Below are positions 36,485-49,831 of a DNA stretch of 64,000 nucleotides, in pieces. Position numbers and translations under genes: made by a program. The stretch is from Sisyra terminalis (taxonomy: Eukaryota; Arthropoda; Insecta; Neuroptera; Sisyridae), in contig OY292274.1 of NCBI GenBank assembly GCA_958496175.1, positions 7,688,001 through 7,752,000 of the forward strand, in the 5' to 3' direction. The notes under the pieces are model-generated. The model was given only the letters and a program-made list of their open reading frames with translations, was not told the DNA's origin and did not search any database. Positions within the stretch are counted from its first letter, which is position 1, and each line of letters opens with the position of its first letter.

Positions 36485-37920
36485 AAGGATCTAGCAGGAT
36501 CCACATGGCGAGTTGGCCCCCAAATAAGAACCTATGTCGAAACTTATGTTAAAATATCAGCTTGATATACAAACACATTTTATATACTTTTCGCGACCAA
36601 ATTCCTCTTTAACCTTGAGATATGAGCAAAAATATATCTCAAAAACTAATTACGCTAGAGAAGTGAAACCACCGCGAGGCTTCAGATTATTTTACAGAGT
36701 ATATCATTTTTTTTTGTAATTTTTGAAAAAAAAAATACATAAAAAAAATCCAAAAATCAAATGAAATAATTTTTTTATGTGTTCCCTGAAAATGGCAATC
36801 ACGAAAAAAATATATTTTATGTTTCTACATGAGCACTATAACTCATAAAAATGGCGTGAAAAAATAGTTGGTGCAACACCTTGAAAAAAATGAAATGTGA
36901 TTTACGCATAATAGTATACTTTGGTTTGATTTTTTTTCGAAGTGTTTCACCACTTTTTTTTCACAAAACTTCAATATAAAATAGACCACATATAGGAACC
37001 AAACATATATTATTTACATAATTTCAAGTCTAAGGAAATATTAAAAAAAAATGTTTTATTACTTTTTTTGTTTTTCTATATTTACTCTTAAGATGGTTAC
37101 TTTCAAGATCAAAATAATTGATCCTAAAAGAAACAAAAACAACTAGTGTTCAATTTTTATTAAAATAAGAAAAAAAATCGTCACTGCAATAATTTAATTT
37201 TATTATTCTTATTTTAATAAAAATTGAACACTAGTTGTTTTTTTTTCTTTTGGGATCAATTATTTTGATTTTGAAAGTAATCATCTTAAGAGTATATATA
37301 GAAAAACAAAAAACTAATAAAAATTGTTTTTAATGTTTCCTTAGACTTACAATTATGAAAATAATATATGTCTTACTCCTATATGTGGTTTATTTTTCAC
37401 TGAAGTTTTGTGAAAAAAAAGTTGGTGAAACACTTCGAGAAAAATAAAACCGAGATATACTATTAGGCGTAAATCACATTTTATTTTTTTTCAAGGTATT
37501 GTACCAACTATTTTTTCACGCAACTTTTATGAGTTATAGTTCTCATGTAGAAGCATAAAATATATTTTTTTCGTGATTGTCATTTTCAGAGAATTCATAA
37601 AAAAATATTTCATTGGTTTTTCGAATTTTTTTGTATATTTTTTTTTCTAAAAATTTCAAAAAAATATATGATATACTCTGTAAAATAATCTAAAGCCTCG
37701 CGTTAGTTTCACTTCTCTAGCTGAATTAGTTTTTGAGATATATAACTTTGAAAAATAGCCCTGCAGGGGGACATTTTTGCCCATATCTCAAGGTCAAGAG
37801 GAATTTGGTCGCTAAAAGTATAAAAAATGTGTTTGTATATCGAGCCGATATTTTAACATAAGTTTAGACATAGGTTCCTATTTGGGGACCAACTCGCCAT
37901 GTGGATCCTCCTAGACCCTT
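36485..37920. mobile_element. Large foldback element, about 1.4 kb
   Basis: Inverted arms of about 690 bp meet near 37190. The outer ends read AAGGATCTAG and CTAGACCCTT and include CCACATGGCGAGTTGG and its complement. The arms differ by many small changes, so it is old. The right arm has an extra block near 37755-37775 (ccctgcaggggg). It is non-coding, and no clear target duplication is visible. Confidence 0.8.
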
Positions 37921-38988
37921 TGCATGTTATATGAAACTCAATTGATTTTTCGTTTTAATGTGACGTATCATAAATTAATACAATAATTATTTTTAAATCT
38001 TTAAATCGTATCTTATAAAAAAGAAAACGTTTGGTTTTTTTTTCTTAAATTATTTGAAATATCTCCGAAATATCCTTATGATGTTTTCGTGAGAATTCCA
38101 CGAATTTAAACTACAGAGAAAATTCTACTCTTACGTTATTAAGATTAATAAAAGCACTAAGTAATAACAATGGATTCTAATATGGTTGATGAATTTTCAA
38201 TTATGACATAGTTTAAATCTTCAGAATAAAAATAAACTAAAATGTAGAAAAGTGAGCGACAAAATAATATAGAAAAAAGTTCTTTGAATCTTTTGTACAA
38301 TAAATTTTTAAGGGAACGTAATTATGTACTGCCGCTTGCTACTTATTTGCACTTTTTAAACACGAATTTTATATATACTAACTCAAAAAGTTCAAAATTT
38401 ATTGAATATTCAAATTTAATATCTTTTTTTTTTTGCATCAACAAGGCATGAGAACATGCACCCTTCGGCTGAATATACCGAAGACTAAAGAGTAATACAA
38501 GAATGAGTTATTAACTGTGAATTGTTTTTTATTCATTTCAGAATAATGTTTCATTCAAATATTTGCTTTTTCTATATTTCGGATCTCTATTTTATGTTTG
38601 AAAACTTTATTTATTTAACTGTTCTTTCATTTTTTGATTTTCTCTTTCATGGATGATTTATTCTTTGGAAGCTTATTTAGATACCAAATTAATGACTTTT
38701 TAAGCTTCTTTTAGGTGAATTACCGTAAATTTTTGAATAACAAATCACAAATGGGGAAACAGGATTTTAGAAATGCATTAGGTGGGGCATGACATAAATT
38801 TGGTTGGGAACCACTGGGTTTGAACGTGATCGTCTCTCTAAGGTATAGAGGCATGGATTTGATTTAAATCATCCTCCGAATCAGAACTGAAACCCTTTAA
38901 TGTTTAATTTGTTACTAAACTTAACGAAATAATTAGCTAGACGGAATGCAATACCGGTATTCCGGTTTACCGAATATGATACCACCCA
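37921..38988. other. Unassigned stretch with a lone hAT-like terminus
   Basis: TTGGGAACCACTG at 38804-38816 is the complement of CAGTGGTTCCCAA, a terminal sequence common to insect hAT elements. No partner end was found, so only a remnant may be present. The rest holds no gene. Confidence 0.35.
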
Positions 38989-40143
38989 ATTTTTTTCCAG
39001 TATTAATGGCACTAATCACATTAACAGTAATCACATTAAAAATTTTGGGGTCAGAACATTAGCGCTAATTGATTCACGGTACCCTTGATTCGGGAAATCC
39101 CGCATGTACTTCTTATGGTGCCTTTTCATGTAGTCGTTAGTCGCTGATTTCAAGCGAAAAATGTGGTCACGTGACTAATATGTAACTTGTGTGCCATCTG
39201 AAACAAGTAGCGATAAAGCTTAATTCCCCAGAAATGATTTTCTCTATTAATACATTTCGAAAAGGAATTGATAGTCGTTGCAATTAATATTCATAGCCTG
39301 AATGTTTGCCAACAGATATTAATAATTATTACTCGCAAGTATGAATCCATACTAACACAATAAAGTGGTTTTCTCGGTACATTGACATTGGATAGAAAGC
39401 CCCTTATTTGTCGCTCAAATTTTGGCGCAGATGTTACATTTTAGTAATGTGCCCACATTTCTCGCTAGAATCCAGCGACTAGCGACTGCATGAAAATGCA
39501 CCATTAGAAACAAATTGGATCCCCTGAGGAGATTTGTACATCCACTGGTGAACGATATTAGTGTTAATTTTGATTCTTTTTAACACTAATATCGTTCACC
39601 AGTGGATGTACAAATCTCCTCAGGGGATCCAATTTGTTTCTAATGGTGCATTTTCATGCAGTCGCTAGTCGCTGGATTCTAGCGTGAAATGTGGGCACAT
39701 TACTAAAATGTAACATCTGCGCCAAAATTTGAGCGACAAATAAGGGGCTTTCTATCCAATGTCAATGTACCGAGAAAACCACTTTATTGTGTTAGTATAG
39801 ATTCATACTTGCGAGTAATAATTATTAATACTTGTTGGCAAACATTCAGGCTATGAATATTAATTGCAACGACTATCAATTCCTTTTCGAAATGTATTAA
39901 TAGAGAAAATCATTTCTGGGGAATTAAGCTTTATCGCTACTTGTTTCAGATGGCACACAAGTTACATATTAGCCACGTGACCACGTTTTTCGCTTGAAAC
40001 CAGCGACTAGCAACTACATGACAAGGCACCATAAGAAGTACATGCGGGATTTCCCGAATCAAGCGTACCGTGTATCAATTAGCGCTAATGTTCTGACCCC
40101 AAAATGTTTAATGTGATTATTGGCATTAATTTCGGAAAAATTC
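38989..40143. repeat. 1.15-kb palindrome of two inverted MITE copies
   Basis: Arms of about 570-585 bp are inverted around 39574; the inner 300 bp differ at only a few positions. Each arm holds a roughly 390-bp unit (about 39117-39510 and 39640-40032) that has its own terminal inverted repeats of about 80 bp with GTCGCTAGTCGCT-like cores. The innermost 137 bp, including ggatcccctgagg and its complement, form a separate perfect hairpin. There is no coding capacity. It could be an inverted duplication of a MITE with its flanks. Confidence 0.85.
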
Positions 40144-41763
40144 AAGGGTCTTGAAACTTTTTCGGTATCAAAACTTCAAAATCCAACTCACAATTGTTTC
40201 ATTTTAATTCACAATAATCTTTTTTCATCACAGTTATTAAAAAAATCGGTCTTTTCAACAACTGATTTTTGATTTTTACGATTAGAAGTCTAAAACAATA
40301 AAAATATTTTTGAGCCCATTTTATGCTAATTCTTTTAAATTAGAATTGTGAAGAGAAACTGGAAATGAATTCGTAATTCGTATTATCCTAATTTTCTGTC
40401 AGTAATCGAAGATAAATCCCATTACAGTTCATGTATTTCTGCTGGAACTCAAACTCAATTCGTGGTAAGCAAATTTCCACGTAGCAAATTTCGGTTTATT
40501 TAATTGATTGTTTCAAATGTTAATCTCATAATTACCGTTGTTATATAATATTTAAATTTACTTTTTCTACCAAAAATGGTGCAATTATTTTTCTATTAGA
40601 GATATGAATCACTTCTTAAAAACCACTTGTTTCACCATACACAAATCTCAAAACAAGCATTCCATTAAAAATTTGTCTCCGAATTTTCTTCCAATTATAA
40701 TACTTTTCATTTAAAATAAAACTAATGCATCGTATTTTTTTTAAGATATTTGCTTTTTGAAATCGTTGCTTTTAAGGATATTTAGCGTCTCTAAAAAGAA
40801 TTTGACGCTCATTCTACATAAAATTTTAATCAAGACAATTTATTTTTCATTATTGAAATAACTAGATATCTCTTTGTTATATCAAAGAAGATGCACATTC
40901 ATAGTAGGCATAAAGTAAAGCTTAGCACGCTAATGAAAGCTCTGTTCGTTAATTGCGAAACGACTTCTGTTTGATTACGTCACTGTGATCGTGTTTTGCA
41001 TTATTACAAATAGACAACGAATTTATAGAATGTATGTCTCAATAAATTAGTTGTTGGCGCTTGATTATTGTTGAATCTGTGCTTGTTTGAGTTTCATCTC
41101 CGGTTTTTAATTAGTTTTTGATTCCTTCCTTTCATTTCATTCGTGTCCTTTCTTTCATTCGCCTTTTTCTCATTTCATCAGTCGCTTATGAAAAAAAAAT
41201 ATCATTTATTCTTTTACTACAAGCAATTATTATTTTGAATATTTAATCTTAAATTCTGTGCAAGAAATCAATATTTCAGAGAATATGTACCAAGGAAATT
41301 TTATTTTATTTCAATTTGTTGGGTAAAGCTGTTTGGTTATCGATGAAATATGGTTGGTTGCAAACTTTGTGGGAACTCTGAATGTGTGTGTTTTGATAAA
41401 TTGTTATAAAAAACAATAAGTATATACGAGCATAAAATACTGTGCATTCGAAAAAAAACCATCCGTGATGGACCTCTATTACAACCGATACAAAATGAAA
41501 ACGACACTTCACCTAACTTTTCAATTTACTTGGGAAAATCACCTTTTCGCTTTTGGGGAAACACTTGAAGAAATTACCATCAATAGGGATCGTATTGATA
41601 TATCTACAAAATCTATTTCATTTCAAAGGAAAATTAGTTTCCTTTAAAGGTTTTTTAATAATCTTATATATAAATTTACTATCTTGCCGTGCGTCCGTGC
41701 AAAATAGGCTTTACACATGCGCTCTGTTATCCCCACTTACGCATTCAAAACGTTGGTAGGAGT
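40144..41763. other. Unassigned stretch, no gene seen
   Basis: No recognisable frame; TTCATTT-type short repeats occur near 41125-41180. It may be host single-copy sequence. Confidence 0.5.
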
Positions 41764-41853
41764 CAAGGTTTATAAATTACACAGGTTGCCCCATTAGAAA
41801 AAAAAAATGACGTCATACGAAGAATTTTGAAATTTGAATCAGTCTGAAGATAT
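41764..41853. repeat. Left half of a small inverted-repeat element split by a LINE
   Basis: CAAGGTTTATAAATTACACAGG here is inverted relative to the sequence at 46550-46578. The two halves (41764-41853 and 46516-46578) would form a MITE of roughly 150 bp if the LINE and one target copy were removed. Confidence 0.6.
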
Positions 41854-42009
41854 TTTTTTTTATTATAAATTTATATAAATCGGCCATCAGGATCTAGGTC
41901 CTATAATCCGATTTGATGACCGGAGCTGACGTGATGGAGATCACTCCCAGTGGAGGAATCTCGCTATGCCTCTATTTGGTCACTAGGCACTTTTCTTTTT
42001 AGCCTTCTT

Positions 42010-44555
42010 TCATTTTGGTGCTCCAAAAGTGGCGGAATCAGGGGATTTGAGTGTTGACTCAACTTTCCAAAATGATGATGAGATGTGTAAGTCTCTTCGG
42101 AGAGTCTCATTTGTGACATACCATGGAGCATCTGCCAACTGTCTCAGGATCTTTGATTGGGTGGCCTCGATTAATTTAATGCTTGATTTGCTGGCAGAGC
42201 CCCACAGCTCAATACCGTACGACTAGATTGGCACTATTACTGCTTTATATATAAGAAGTTTTTCCTCAAGGGGAAGTTTAGAGCCCCTACCCAACAGCCA
42301 GTATAACTGTTTGAACCTCTTGTTAATATATTTTCGTTTTTGGATGATGTGAGGTTTCCAGGTCAGCCTCCTGTCCAGATGAACACCCAGGTATTTGACG
42401 GTGTCGGACGATGGGATCTCAGTTGAGTCCAGATTGACCGGGGGGCCCGTTCCTTTTTTGAGAGTGAAGGTCACTTGGACTGATTTGGATTTATTGATAG
42501 TGATTTTCCATTTTTCAGCCCAAGTGCCCAGGAGGTTTAAATGGTGCTGGAGGTACTGAGAGGCAATTTCGGCGTCCTCGTGAGTAGCCATAATCACCGT
42601 ATCGTCCGCGAATGTCCCCGTCAAGGTGTTATCTGTGGTAGGCAGATCCGAGGTGTATAATAAGTATAGTAGGGGCCCTAAAACACTACCTTGAGGTACT
42701 CCTGATTTAATCGGAAAGGAGTCAGAGCATTCATGGCCTACTCTTGTATTAAAGAATCGATCCTGAAGATACGATCTGAATAGTTTCCAGAGGTGAGGCA
42801 TACACTTCTTTATTTTGTAAAGCAGGCCGTCGTGCCAAACCCTGTCGAACGCCTGGCTAAGGCCCTTCAAAGGCCCTATTTATTTGCTCGACCAGTCTGT
42901 GGCATTGTTGGATAGTGGAATGCTGGCATCTAAAACCAAATTGGTGACTAGGGACTTTTTCGGATATTTCGTGTGTTAGGGATAGGATTAGCCTTTCTAA
43001 TAGTTTGGAAATGGTGGATAAAAGGCTAATAGGCCTGTATGAGGAGACTTTATTGGGATTTTTGCCTGGTTTAGGCACCATGATTATTTCGGCTGTTTTT
43101 AGTGATCGAGGCCAGTACTGTAGCCGCAGAGTGGCATTAAATATATACAGCAGACACAAAACTCTTTTTTCGGGAAGTTCTTTTAACATTTTTGTGGTGA
43201 TTTGGTCATGTCCAGGAGCTTTTCTGTTTTTTAAAAACTGAATTTCTTGTTTAAGTTGACTTGGCCTAAAAAACAATGGTTTTGGACTCGTTACTTCTTC
43301 ATCCTGTAGGAATTTGGTTATATCCCGGTCAGGTTGGTTCACATTTGCAAACACTCCAGATAGATATTCGGCGAAAAGGGATGCTTTTTCTTTATCACTA
43401 CGGGCCCATGTGATAGGATTTGGACTTTCTCTTTGTATGGGGGGGATAGCGACTGTTGGTTTGGTCACTGACTTGATAGGTTTCCAAATCGAGTGGTCAT
43501 ACCGATTGAGGTTGGTGATATAGTCCTGGAAGGAGCTATTTCGGTATTCTTTGATGGTCGCTTTTACCTTGCTCGATAAATAATTAAATGCAGACCTATC
43601 TGCCGGGCTGTGGCTTTGCTGCCATTTTTTTCTAGCCTTTCTTTTCTCCTGGATCAGGCGTTTGATTTGGAGAGGAATGCTGCTTTGTCTATTCGATGGG
43701 CTGGCTGACGGAGTAGCTTGCTTGGCAGCTTCTCCCAGAATTTCAGCAAACTGATTTGTGAGTACCTCAAGCTCATTTGGATTTTTAATTGATGCATTCA
43801 AATTTATGTTTTCCATAATGTATTCTTTATATTTATCCCAGTTGGTTGATTTTCTGTGCAGCCCGTGCGTTTTGTTGGGACATAGTGGAAACACACTAAA
43901 CGAGCAAATTACAGGAGTATGGTCTGAAGATAGATCCAGATTTGATTCAACTGATGAGTTTGCGAAGGAAATTCCATTAGTGATGTAGAAATCAAGAAGA
44001 TCTGGAGTCTTGTTTGGATCCGTGGGCCAGTATGTTGGAGAGCCGGTAGATAGAAAAGAGTAACCTTTTTCATGAATAATTTTAAGTAGTTCTTTACCCT
44101 TAGTGGTGCATAATCGTGAACCCCACATAGTATGCTTACAGTTATAATCTCCCCCCACAATAAACCTTGGACCCAGCGTTTTGAAGAAGTCCAGGAAGTC
44201 TTGTTTTTTGTTGTTATGTCGAGGAGGACAATAAACTGCAGAAATGGAGAGGTCATAATGTAGTTTTCACGTTTATAGTTGTCGCTTGAAGATAGTCTTT
44301 AGAAAAAGATTCTAGGGAATGGTGTTGTATAGTAGTTTTCACGAGGACGGCTGAACCAGCGTGAGCTTTATTATCTGGATGGTTTGAGAGATATAGCGTG
44401 AAACCAGGTACTTTAAAGAAGGTTTTGTCTGTAAAATGTGTTTCATTGAATAGCATTACGTCTATGTGGTGTTCCGCTAAGAAATATTTTATTTCATCTG
44501 TGTGTTGCGATAGGCCGTTAGCATTCCATAACGCTATTCTAAGAAACTTCGCCAT
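42010..44555 (-). pseudogene. LINE ORF2: endonuclease-reverse transcriptase, broken
   Basis: Starts at ATG 44555 with LRIALWNANGLSQH and FNETHF, the APE-type endonuclease motifs. A one-base shift near 44256 moves to the frame with GGDYNCKH and SDHTPVI (endonuclease catalytic residues), then the RT domain with NRKAPGHDQI and YRPISLLST. A deletion with shift near 42865 removes about ten residues before AFDRVWHDGLLYK; the RT core FADDTVI follows, then the motif KYLGVHLD. A TAG at 42223-42225 replaces an expected Trp; the remaining residues SYGIELWGSAS continue to the true stop at 42010-42012. The enzyme would nick target DNA and prime reverse transcription; this copy is inactive. Confidence 0.92.
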
Positions 44556-45738
44556 TATTTTTTTCCTACTATGGTTGTTAGCATGTTTAAGATCATGCTA
44601 TTTTGCTGAATTAATTGGTTGAACATGATTTTGAAATCCTCTAAGAATTTTTTGAGTTTTCCGTTAATGTTTAGCTGCGAGTCGTGGTTCTCGATTACTG
44701 GCTTATTTTGGACGGCGGAGGCATAAGAAGGATAGCTTAGCGGTGGCTGAGGAAGTACTGGGTGGTTGGGGGAGAAAATTTGGGAGGGAGGTTGGCTATT
44801 TATGGTGGAGTGACGAGGGAAATGGTTTTTAGCGATGTTGGCAGATTTTTGCTGAGGGAAGGACGGATTTATTTGAGCTGAACGAGGGTGATATGGCTTG
44901 TAGTTACGTTGGTAGTATTCACATCCTCGGTAATTCGCTGGGTGAGGTCCTCCACATAGTCCACAGTTAGCCGGAATATTAGGACTCTTTTTACAGCTAC
45001 TTGAGTCATGGGGATCACCGCATTTCACACATAGGAAAGGTCTTGAACAATAGGATTTAGTATGCCCGTAAAGTTGGCAGCGCGTACATTGAACGACTGT
45101 TTTAGTACCTCTAGGAGGTTCGATTTGTACCACGCAGTTTGATAGTCTTCGCACCTCGTAGACGGTTTTGTTGTTAGGAGAAGGCTCGAGGTCAACAAAA
45201 AAGAGATTGAGGGGCTCTTTTGTTACTCTTTGTTTAGCGTTGGAGATATTACGCACATTGTGGCCTAAATTTGAGAGTTCTTCCTTGATAAGTTTTGGGT
45301 CAATTGAGTGATGTAAGTGTTTGATGACTACCCTGTAGGCTCTGTCCTCCTTTAGTTGGTAGGTGTGATGAATGATATTTTCTTCTTTTAGAAAGGATAC
45401 CAATTTCCTGTAGTTATCGGGATGTTGACATGTAACTTTTATTATGTTATTGGCCATAGTTTTTGTTGTGAATAGCTCCAGCTCTAAGACATTTTGAATT
45501 GAATCGACCATCTCATTATAGTTTACCACGCCATATATGAAGATGGGGGGAGGTTTGGTTAGTTGGCTTGTATTATTGTCATTTAATGGTTCATCATCTG
45601 GTTGAACAAGGGGACTATAGCGGTTCTTTGTTGGGACCTGGTTTTCTTGATCTTGACTTTGATTTGAGTTTGTGCGTCGTCTTTTGATGTTATTGACTAC
45701 CTGCCATGAATTTTTTTGGGCCGATTGCTGGGTTCCAT
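44555..45738 (-). pseudogene. LINE ORF1: nucleic-acid-binding Gag-like protein
   Basis: The main frame (45529-44555, 324 codons) contains FFVDLEPSPNNK and three CCHC knuckles (CTRCQLYGH, CVKCGDPH, CGLCGGPH), typical of jockey ORF1, which binds RNA. The frame is open upstream through PPPIFIYGVVNY, but the only plausible ATG, 45738-45736, is in another frame; an A7 run at about 45715-45721 could carry the one-base error. The stop of ORF1 overlaps the ATG of ORF2 as TAATG, suggesting stop-restart translation. Confidence 0.85.
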
Positions 45739-46187
45739 TTTTATGTTTAATTTTAATTATTTTTTTTTTATTTTATTTAATTGTTTTAACTAACTAACTT
45801 ATTTAATCTATCACTTTGGTTAACTGCTGTATATTTAATTATTATTAATGGCTATTATTAGTACAGTGGAACTTAATCTGATTATTTCATGATCCATTAG
45901 ATCAAAATAAGTTGAGCGCGGATAAGCTTCGAAAATAGAATAATTTGTTATAAAGTTTTTGTCTTAACACTAATTCTAACACTATTTTTTTTTATATTAA
46001 CTTTACTTAATCTAATGTTTACTATAATTTATAATTGTCTTAACATATCTAATTTAACTAAAAATAATTAACTATGATTGTTTTGACTTTACAGGTATAA
46101 ATGTTTATGTTACTCAGCTGTTGGTGACATTTGTTTTGCAGTAGGCACGGCTGATCAATCAATTCGGCAAACAGTTGTTACACAACT

Positions 46188-46210
46188 CACACACACACAC
46201 ACACACACAC
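46188..46210. repeat. (CA)n microsatellite in the LINE leader
   Basis: About eleven CA units in the 5' leader of the LINE. Confidence 0.9.
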
Positions 46211-46589
46211 TTTTGGGTAGTCTTTATCGCTACTTGCAGAATTTGGTTCGCTTAAACACACACAATCTCTAATCACATTTTTAAGTGATTTTATAAGAAA
46301 AAAAAAATTGTTTTTTAAGTTTTTATTTAAGTTAGGCCCTCATTTCATCGAGGAACTTTTGTTCGACTAGTCAATGGTGTTTAACTCTGTTGATAACACT
46401 ATTTTGTTGGTTGAATTATTGTAGATTTAACACAGATTTTAGTGATTTTTCAGGAGCTGTTTATAGTTGCAAACACCACTGTGCGCCATTTTCGACGTGA
46501 TCAGTCTGAAGATATGTACGAATTTCTTCTGGATACATCACGTAGCGCATAAGGTCACCTGTGTATTTTATAACCTTGGGTAGGAGTAG

Positions 46590-47460
46590 TCATTACTAAT
46601 GTATTTATTTGTGAATACGTATTTCGGATTTTCAGGTTTACAATGTGTGAAAGCCTAAAAACATAACTCTCACTTATAAACTTAAACTTAACAATTTTCA
46701 GATATACCTATCTATCAGAATTTAAATTTTTAAGCAGACCATAAGTTTTTGTTTCTAATAATAAATCAACTTTGTTTTATATAACGCAGTAATAACGTTT
46801 CGCTTTTAACGGACTTTGATTGATTATTAAATTTTAAATTTCGATTGTTTATTAAACGTTATCCCGTACAAACTTTCCTACCGTTTTTCAAGGCAGGAAT
46901 TTTCCAAAACCCTTTCTTATTATATATCTGCATCGTATAAGGAAAACACTTTTCAAATTTCATCGATACAAATAAGCACTTATATTTGAAAATACAATTG
47001 TAAAACGAAAAAAATAATGACCTTTATGTTAGTTAACATGACTAAAAAGCTATTCGATTTCGCACATTTGGACGTTATACATACAAAATTGTTGGAAATA
47101 GGTGGAAAGCGTGGAAGTAAATTCGAATATTTTATTTATTTTCAATAACAATAATTGATTTTCAAATTGTTCTAAATACCGAAAAAAAGTTAGTATCGAA
47201 GATTTTATATATGAATTGACAGTGAAATATATGGCAAAAAAATGCTACCTTAATGCTTTTCAGCCGAATATATAATTACTCCAGATCACAACCATTGGTT
47301 CATAAAATAAAATAGATTTTGAAAAGTTTGATTGTTGAAAAACGAACCAAAATTTAATAGCAACAATTTGGTATAAGTACTACATAAGTATTAAAATTTC
47401 ATACTAATTTAGTGAAATGACGTTATTTAAAATGTTGTTATTAAAATAATATAAATAAAA
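46590..47460 (-). mobile_element. Helitron fragment H4
   Basis: Matches the interior of H1 from about 18110 to 18985, in the same order and orientation. Neither Helitron end is present. Confidence 0.75.
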
Positions 47461-49040
47461 ACACATATTTTATTTCTTAATATAATTTTAGGTAAACTTT
47501 TTTTTATATTAACAACACTTTGATTATTAAATTTAAAATTGTGATAGTTGATTAACTCTACAATATCTATTCAATATTGTATAAATTTTTACTAATTTGG
47601 AAAAGTTAGCTGAACCAGAAAGCTTAGAAATTATTTTCCGAATTTCAAAAAACATTTAATGTTCTACTTCGTATATACATACATATTTTTTCAAAAATTT
47701 TGAAAAGTTGATTTTCATAAACGATGAAAAAATTTTGGAGAAAAGCCTATTTACTTATGTTTTGATTTTTGTTATTTTGTTAAATTTTGGGAAAATATAA
47801 TTTGAGGAAAAAAATTAATTTCTGAGTTGCCTTTTTTTTCCAGTTTTTTCCAAAGGGGGGAGTTTCTGTTTAGTTTTCTAAATTTTCCCGCATTTTTGTT
47901 ATTGTATGTTGCTTTGAACCATATTTTATTAACATTTTACTATATCAATGACTAATTAATTAATTAATTTTTCTTAATTAATTTATTATCGCTACACTAT
48001 TTTGTCACAATCGAAACGGTTTCTTTCACATACCTCTACGAACGATTTCCCATCGATTGGCAAAAAAAAATCAGAAAATTCACATTTTAAAATTTTGTTG
48101 GCTAATCGGTATAGGGTTCATTATTTACTCATCATTACGACGAACTAAAACCAACATGCAGCATTTTTGATTATATTAAAGTAACTTTTAAAAATTTCTG
48201 CCTACCCTGCCTAAAATCTCTGTGCACGCCACTGGAAAAAGCATAAATAATAGTTACATACTTACGCTACATTAACATTATAAATTGTAAGGGAAATATT
48301 TTTCTAGTTTCTTTGAAAATTTTAATTAAATCTCTTTCTTCTTTTACTAACAATCTTAAATTTTAAAATGCCTACCTCAGAAAAAAAGTGGAATTAAAAT
48401 AAATGTAAAAAAGCTTTTTGATCTATAACGATATAGAAGTTTCAATGCTGTGAAAGACTACGTCTTTTAAAGTCATTGTGCAAATAAAATATAGCATAAA
48501 CTTTGTTGTGCCAAACAAACTTGCCAACTTTCAGTAGTTATTTTATTCGACTAAAATTATCTCTATCTAAAAAGTCTAAGATGAGATTGAAGAAAAAGAT
48601 ATGTATCTATTATATACGTTGGCAGGCTTTTACAGTACAAACACAAAGAAAGAGAATCCTATAATAATAGTTTGCTTCCTTAAATCAATGTTTTCTATAG
48701 CGTAAGAATATTATTTCTTATACCACTTAGATGTAGAAACTTTCCGCTTCAATTATTTTGCATGTTTATAAAGTGACTACTTTTAATGTCACAGAAATGA
48801 GAAAGTGAAAAGTTAGTGAACAAATTTAAATATTTCTTAATATACGTCTTGTCTTAAAGCGTGTATTTTAAAAGATTTAGTACAAGTGGTTTTAAGAGTT
48901 CTTGCATGACTAATATAAGCGGTGAAAACTTTTATTGGACCAACATATTTAATGTAAGCGACAACAGAAGTGTTTCTATTTGATACAGTAATTTAACAGA
49001 ATCCTATTTGAGTTGAGAGTAAAATAAACCATAGTTGGTA
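47461..49040. other. AT-rich stretch, no gene seen
   Basis: Nothing recognised; it ends at the ATAG target site of the errantivirus-like element. Confidence 0.55.
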
Positions 49041-49044
49041 ATAG

Positions 49045-49593
49045 AGTTACATAAGCAACCCTTAAACTAACCCCAAAATGACACTTTAATTAAAACACAT
49101 TTTTTTCCTTATATTTTTCATTATATTTTTCCATGTCATTTGAGATAAATTAGCACATGTAAATTACGTGCCTTGTACATAATTGTAATTAAACGCTTTT
49201 TGTTGATTTCACTAAAAATGTTATATATGAATTGAACTTATGATGTTGACTCTGCAGATCTCACGGTTTGCAAATGCACAGCTTCGCGAATTACGCGTTT
49301 TAATTATGGCGGTTAATTCAAAATTTCTTAGCGTCTCTAAAAGAACGCCATCGGGTCTATAAATAGACCCTCTTGCATCAAATTAATTAGACTTAACGCG
49401 ATTTTCGTTATTAACGCACGTTAGGCGGTTTTCCGTTATATCTCAATTAATATAACACTACATATTAAAAATCATAAATTCAATTCATTAAAATAAATCG
49501 TTGTAATTTCAAATAATAATTAAGCAATAAAGTGTATTTTTGGACATTCAAAAATTGAAGTTGCGTTCACTTTAAAACCCAAAAAACATAACT
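49045..49593 (+). repeat. 5' LTR
   Basis: 549 bp. TATAAATA at 49358-49365 and AATAAA at 49526-49531 suggest the promoter and polyadenylation signal. Confidence 0.93.
49358..49365 (+). promoter_or_regulatory. TATA box of the 5' LTR
   Basis: TATAAATA preceded by GGGTC, with the transcription start expected about 30 bp downstream. Confidence 0.55.
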
Positions 49594-49610
49594 GGCGACG
49601 AGGATGGGAT
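49593..49610 (+). other. Primer binding site, tRNA-Ser type
   Basis: TGGCGACGAGGATGGGAT follows the LTR, overlapping its last T. Its complement fits my recollection of the 3' end of insect tRNA-Ser(GCU) with CCA. One-base overlap with the LTR is known in errantiviruses. Confidence 0.7.
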
Positions 49611-49780
49611 TTTAAAAGTTTTCGTTAGACTTTCTAATCGATCAAAATTTTTGTGTCGATATCTGGTAGCGCGGATTAGTGAAAGTTGGTGAACGAAAGC
49701 AGTTCCACACTGGAATTCCAACCAGCGGATCCTTTCAAGGACTTAGGAACGTAAAACTTGGACAGCAACAATCGAGGAAT

Positions 49781-49803
49781 ATGGTGCTAATCTGGTGGTA
49801 AGT
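49781..49803 (+). promoter_or_regulatory. Upstream start codon and splice donor
   Basis: ATG at 49781 opens a six-codon frame whose stop TAA (49799-49801) lies inside a strong splice donor, GTAAGT at 49798-49803. It sits upstream of the gag ATG at 49832. With the acceptor at 54535-54536 this exon would join env in frame. Confidence 0.6.
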
Positions 49804-49831
49804 CAGAAAATTTGTGCTTGCTATACCTTCC

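Larger units (their letters stand above)
41854..46499 (-). mobile_element. Full-length jockey-like LINE
   Basis: A 4.65-kb insertion flanked by a perfect 16-bp target duplication, ATCAGTCTGAAGATAT, at 41838-41853 and 46500-46515. Reading on the minus strand: a 5' leader of about 760 bp, ORF1 with zinc knuckles, ORF2 with endonuclease and RT, a 3' UTR, and a short A-rich tail at about 41854-41866. The perfect duplication and complete 5' end point to a full-length insertion, but both frames now carry lesions. Confidence 0.92.

Noticed and set aside
43005..43988. Plus-strand frames of 69-78 codons
   Set aside because: Antisense shadows of LINE ORF2.
46188..46210. CA run as a possible telomeric or CRISPR-like repeat
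   Set aside because: A plain microsatellite in a LINE leader; there are no spacers and this is eukaryotic DNA.
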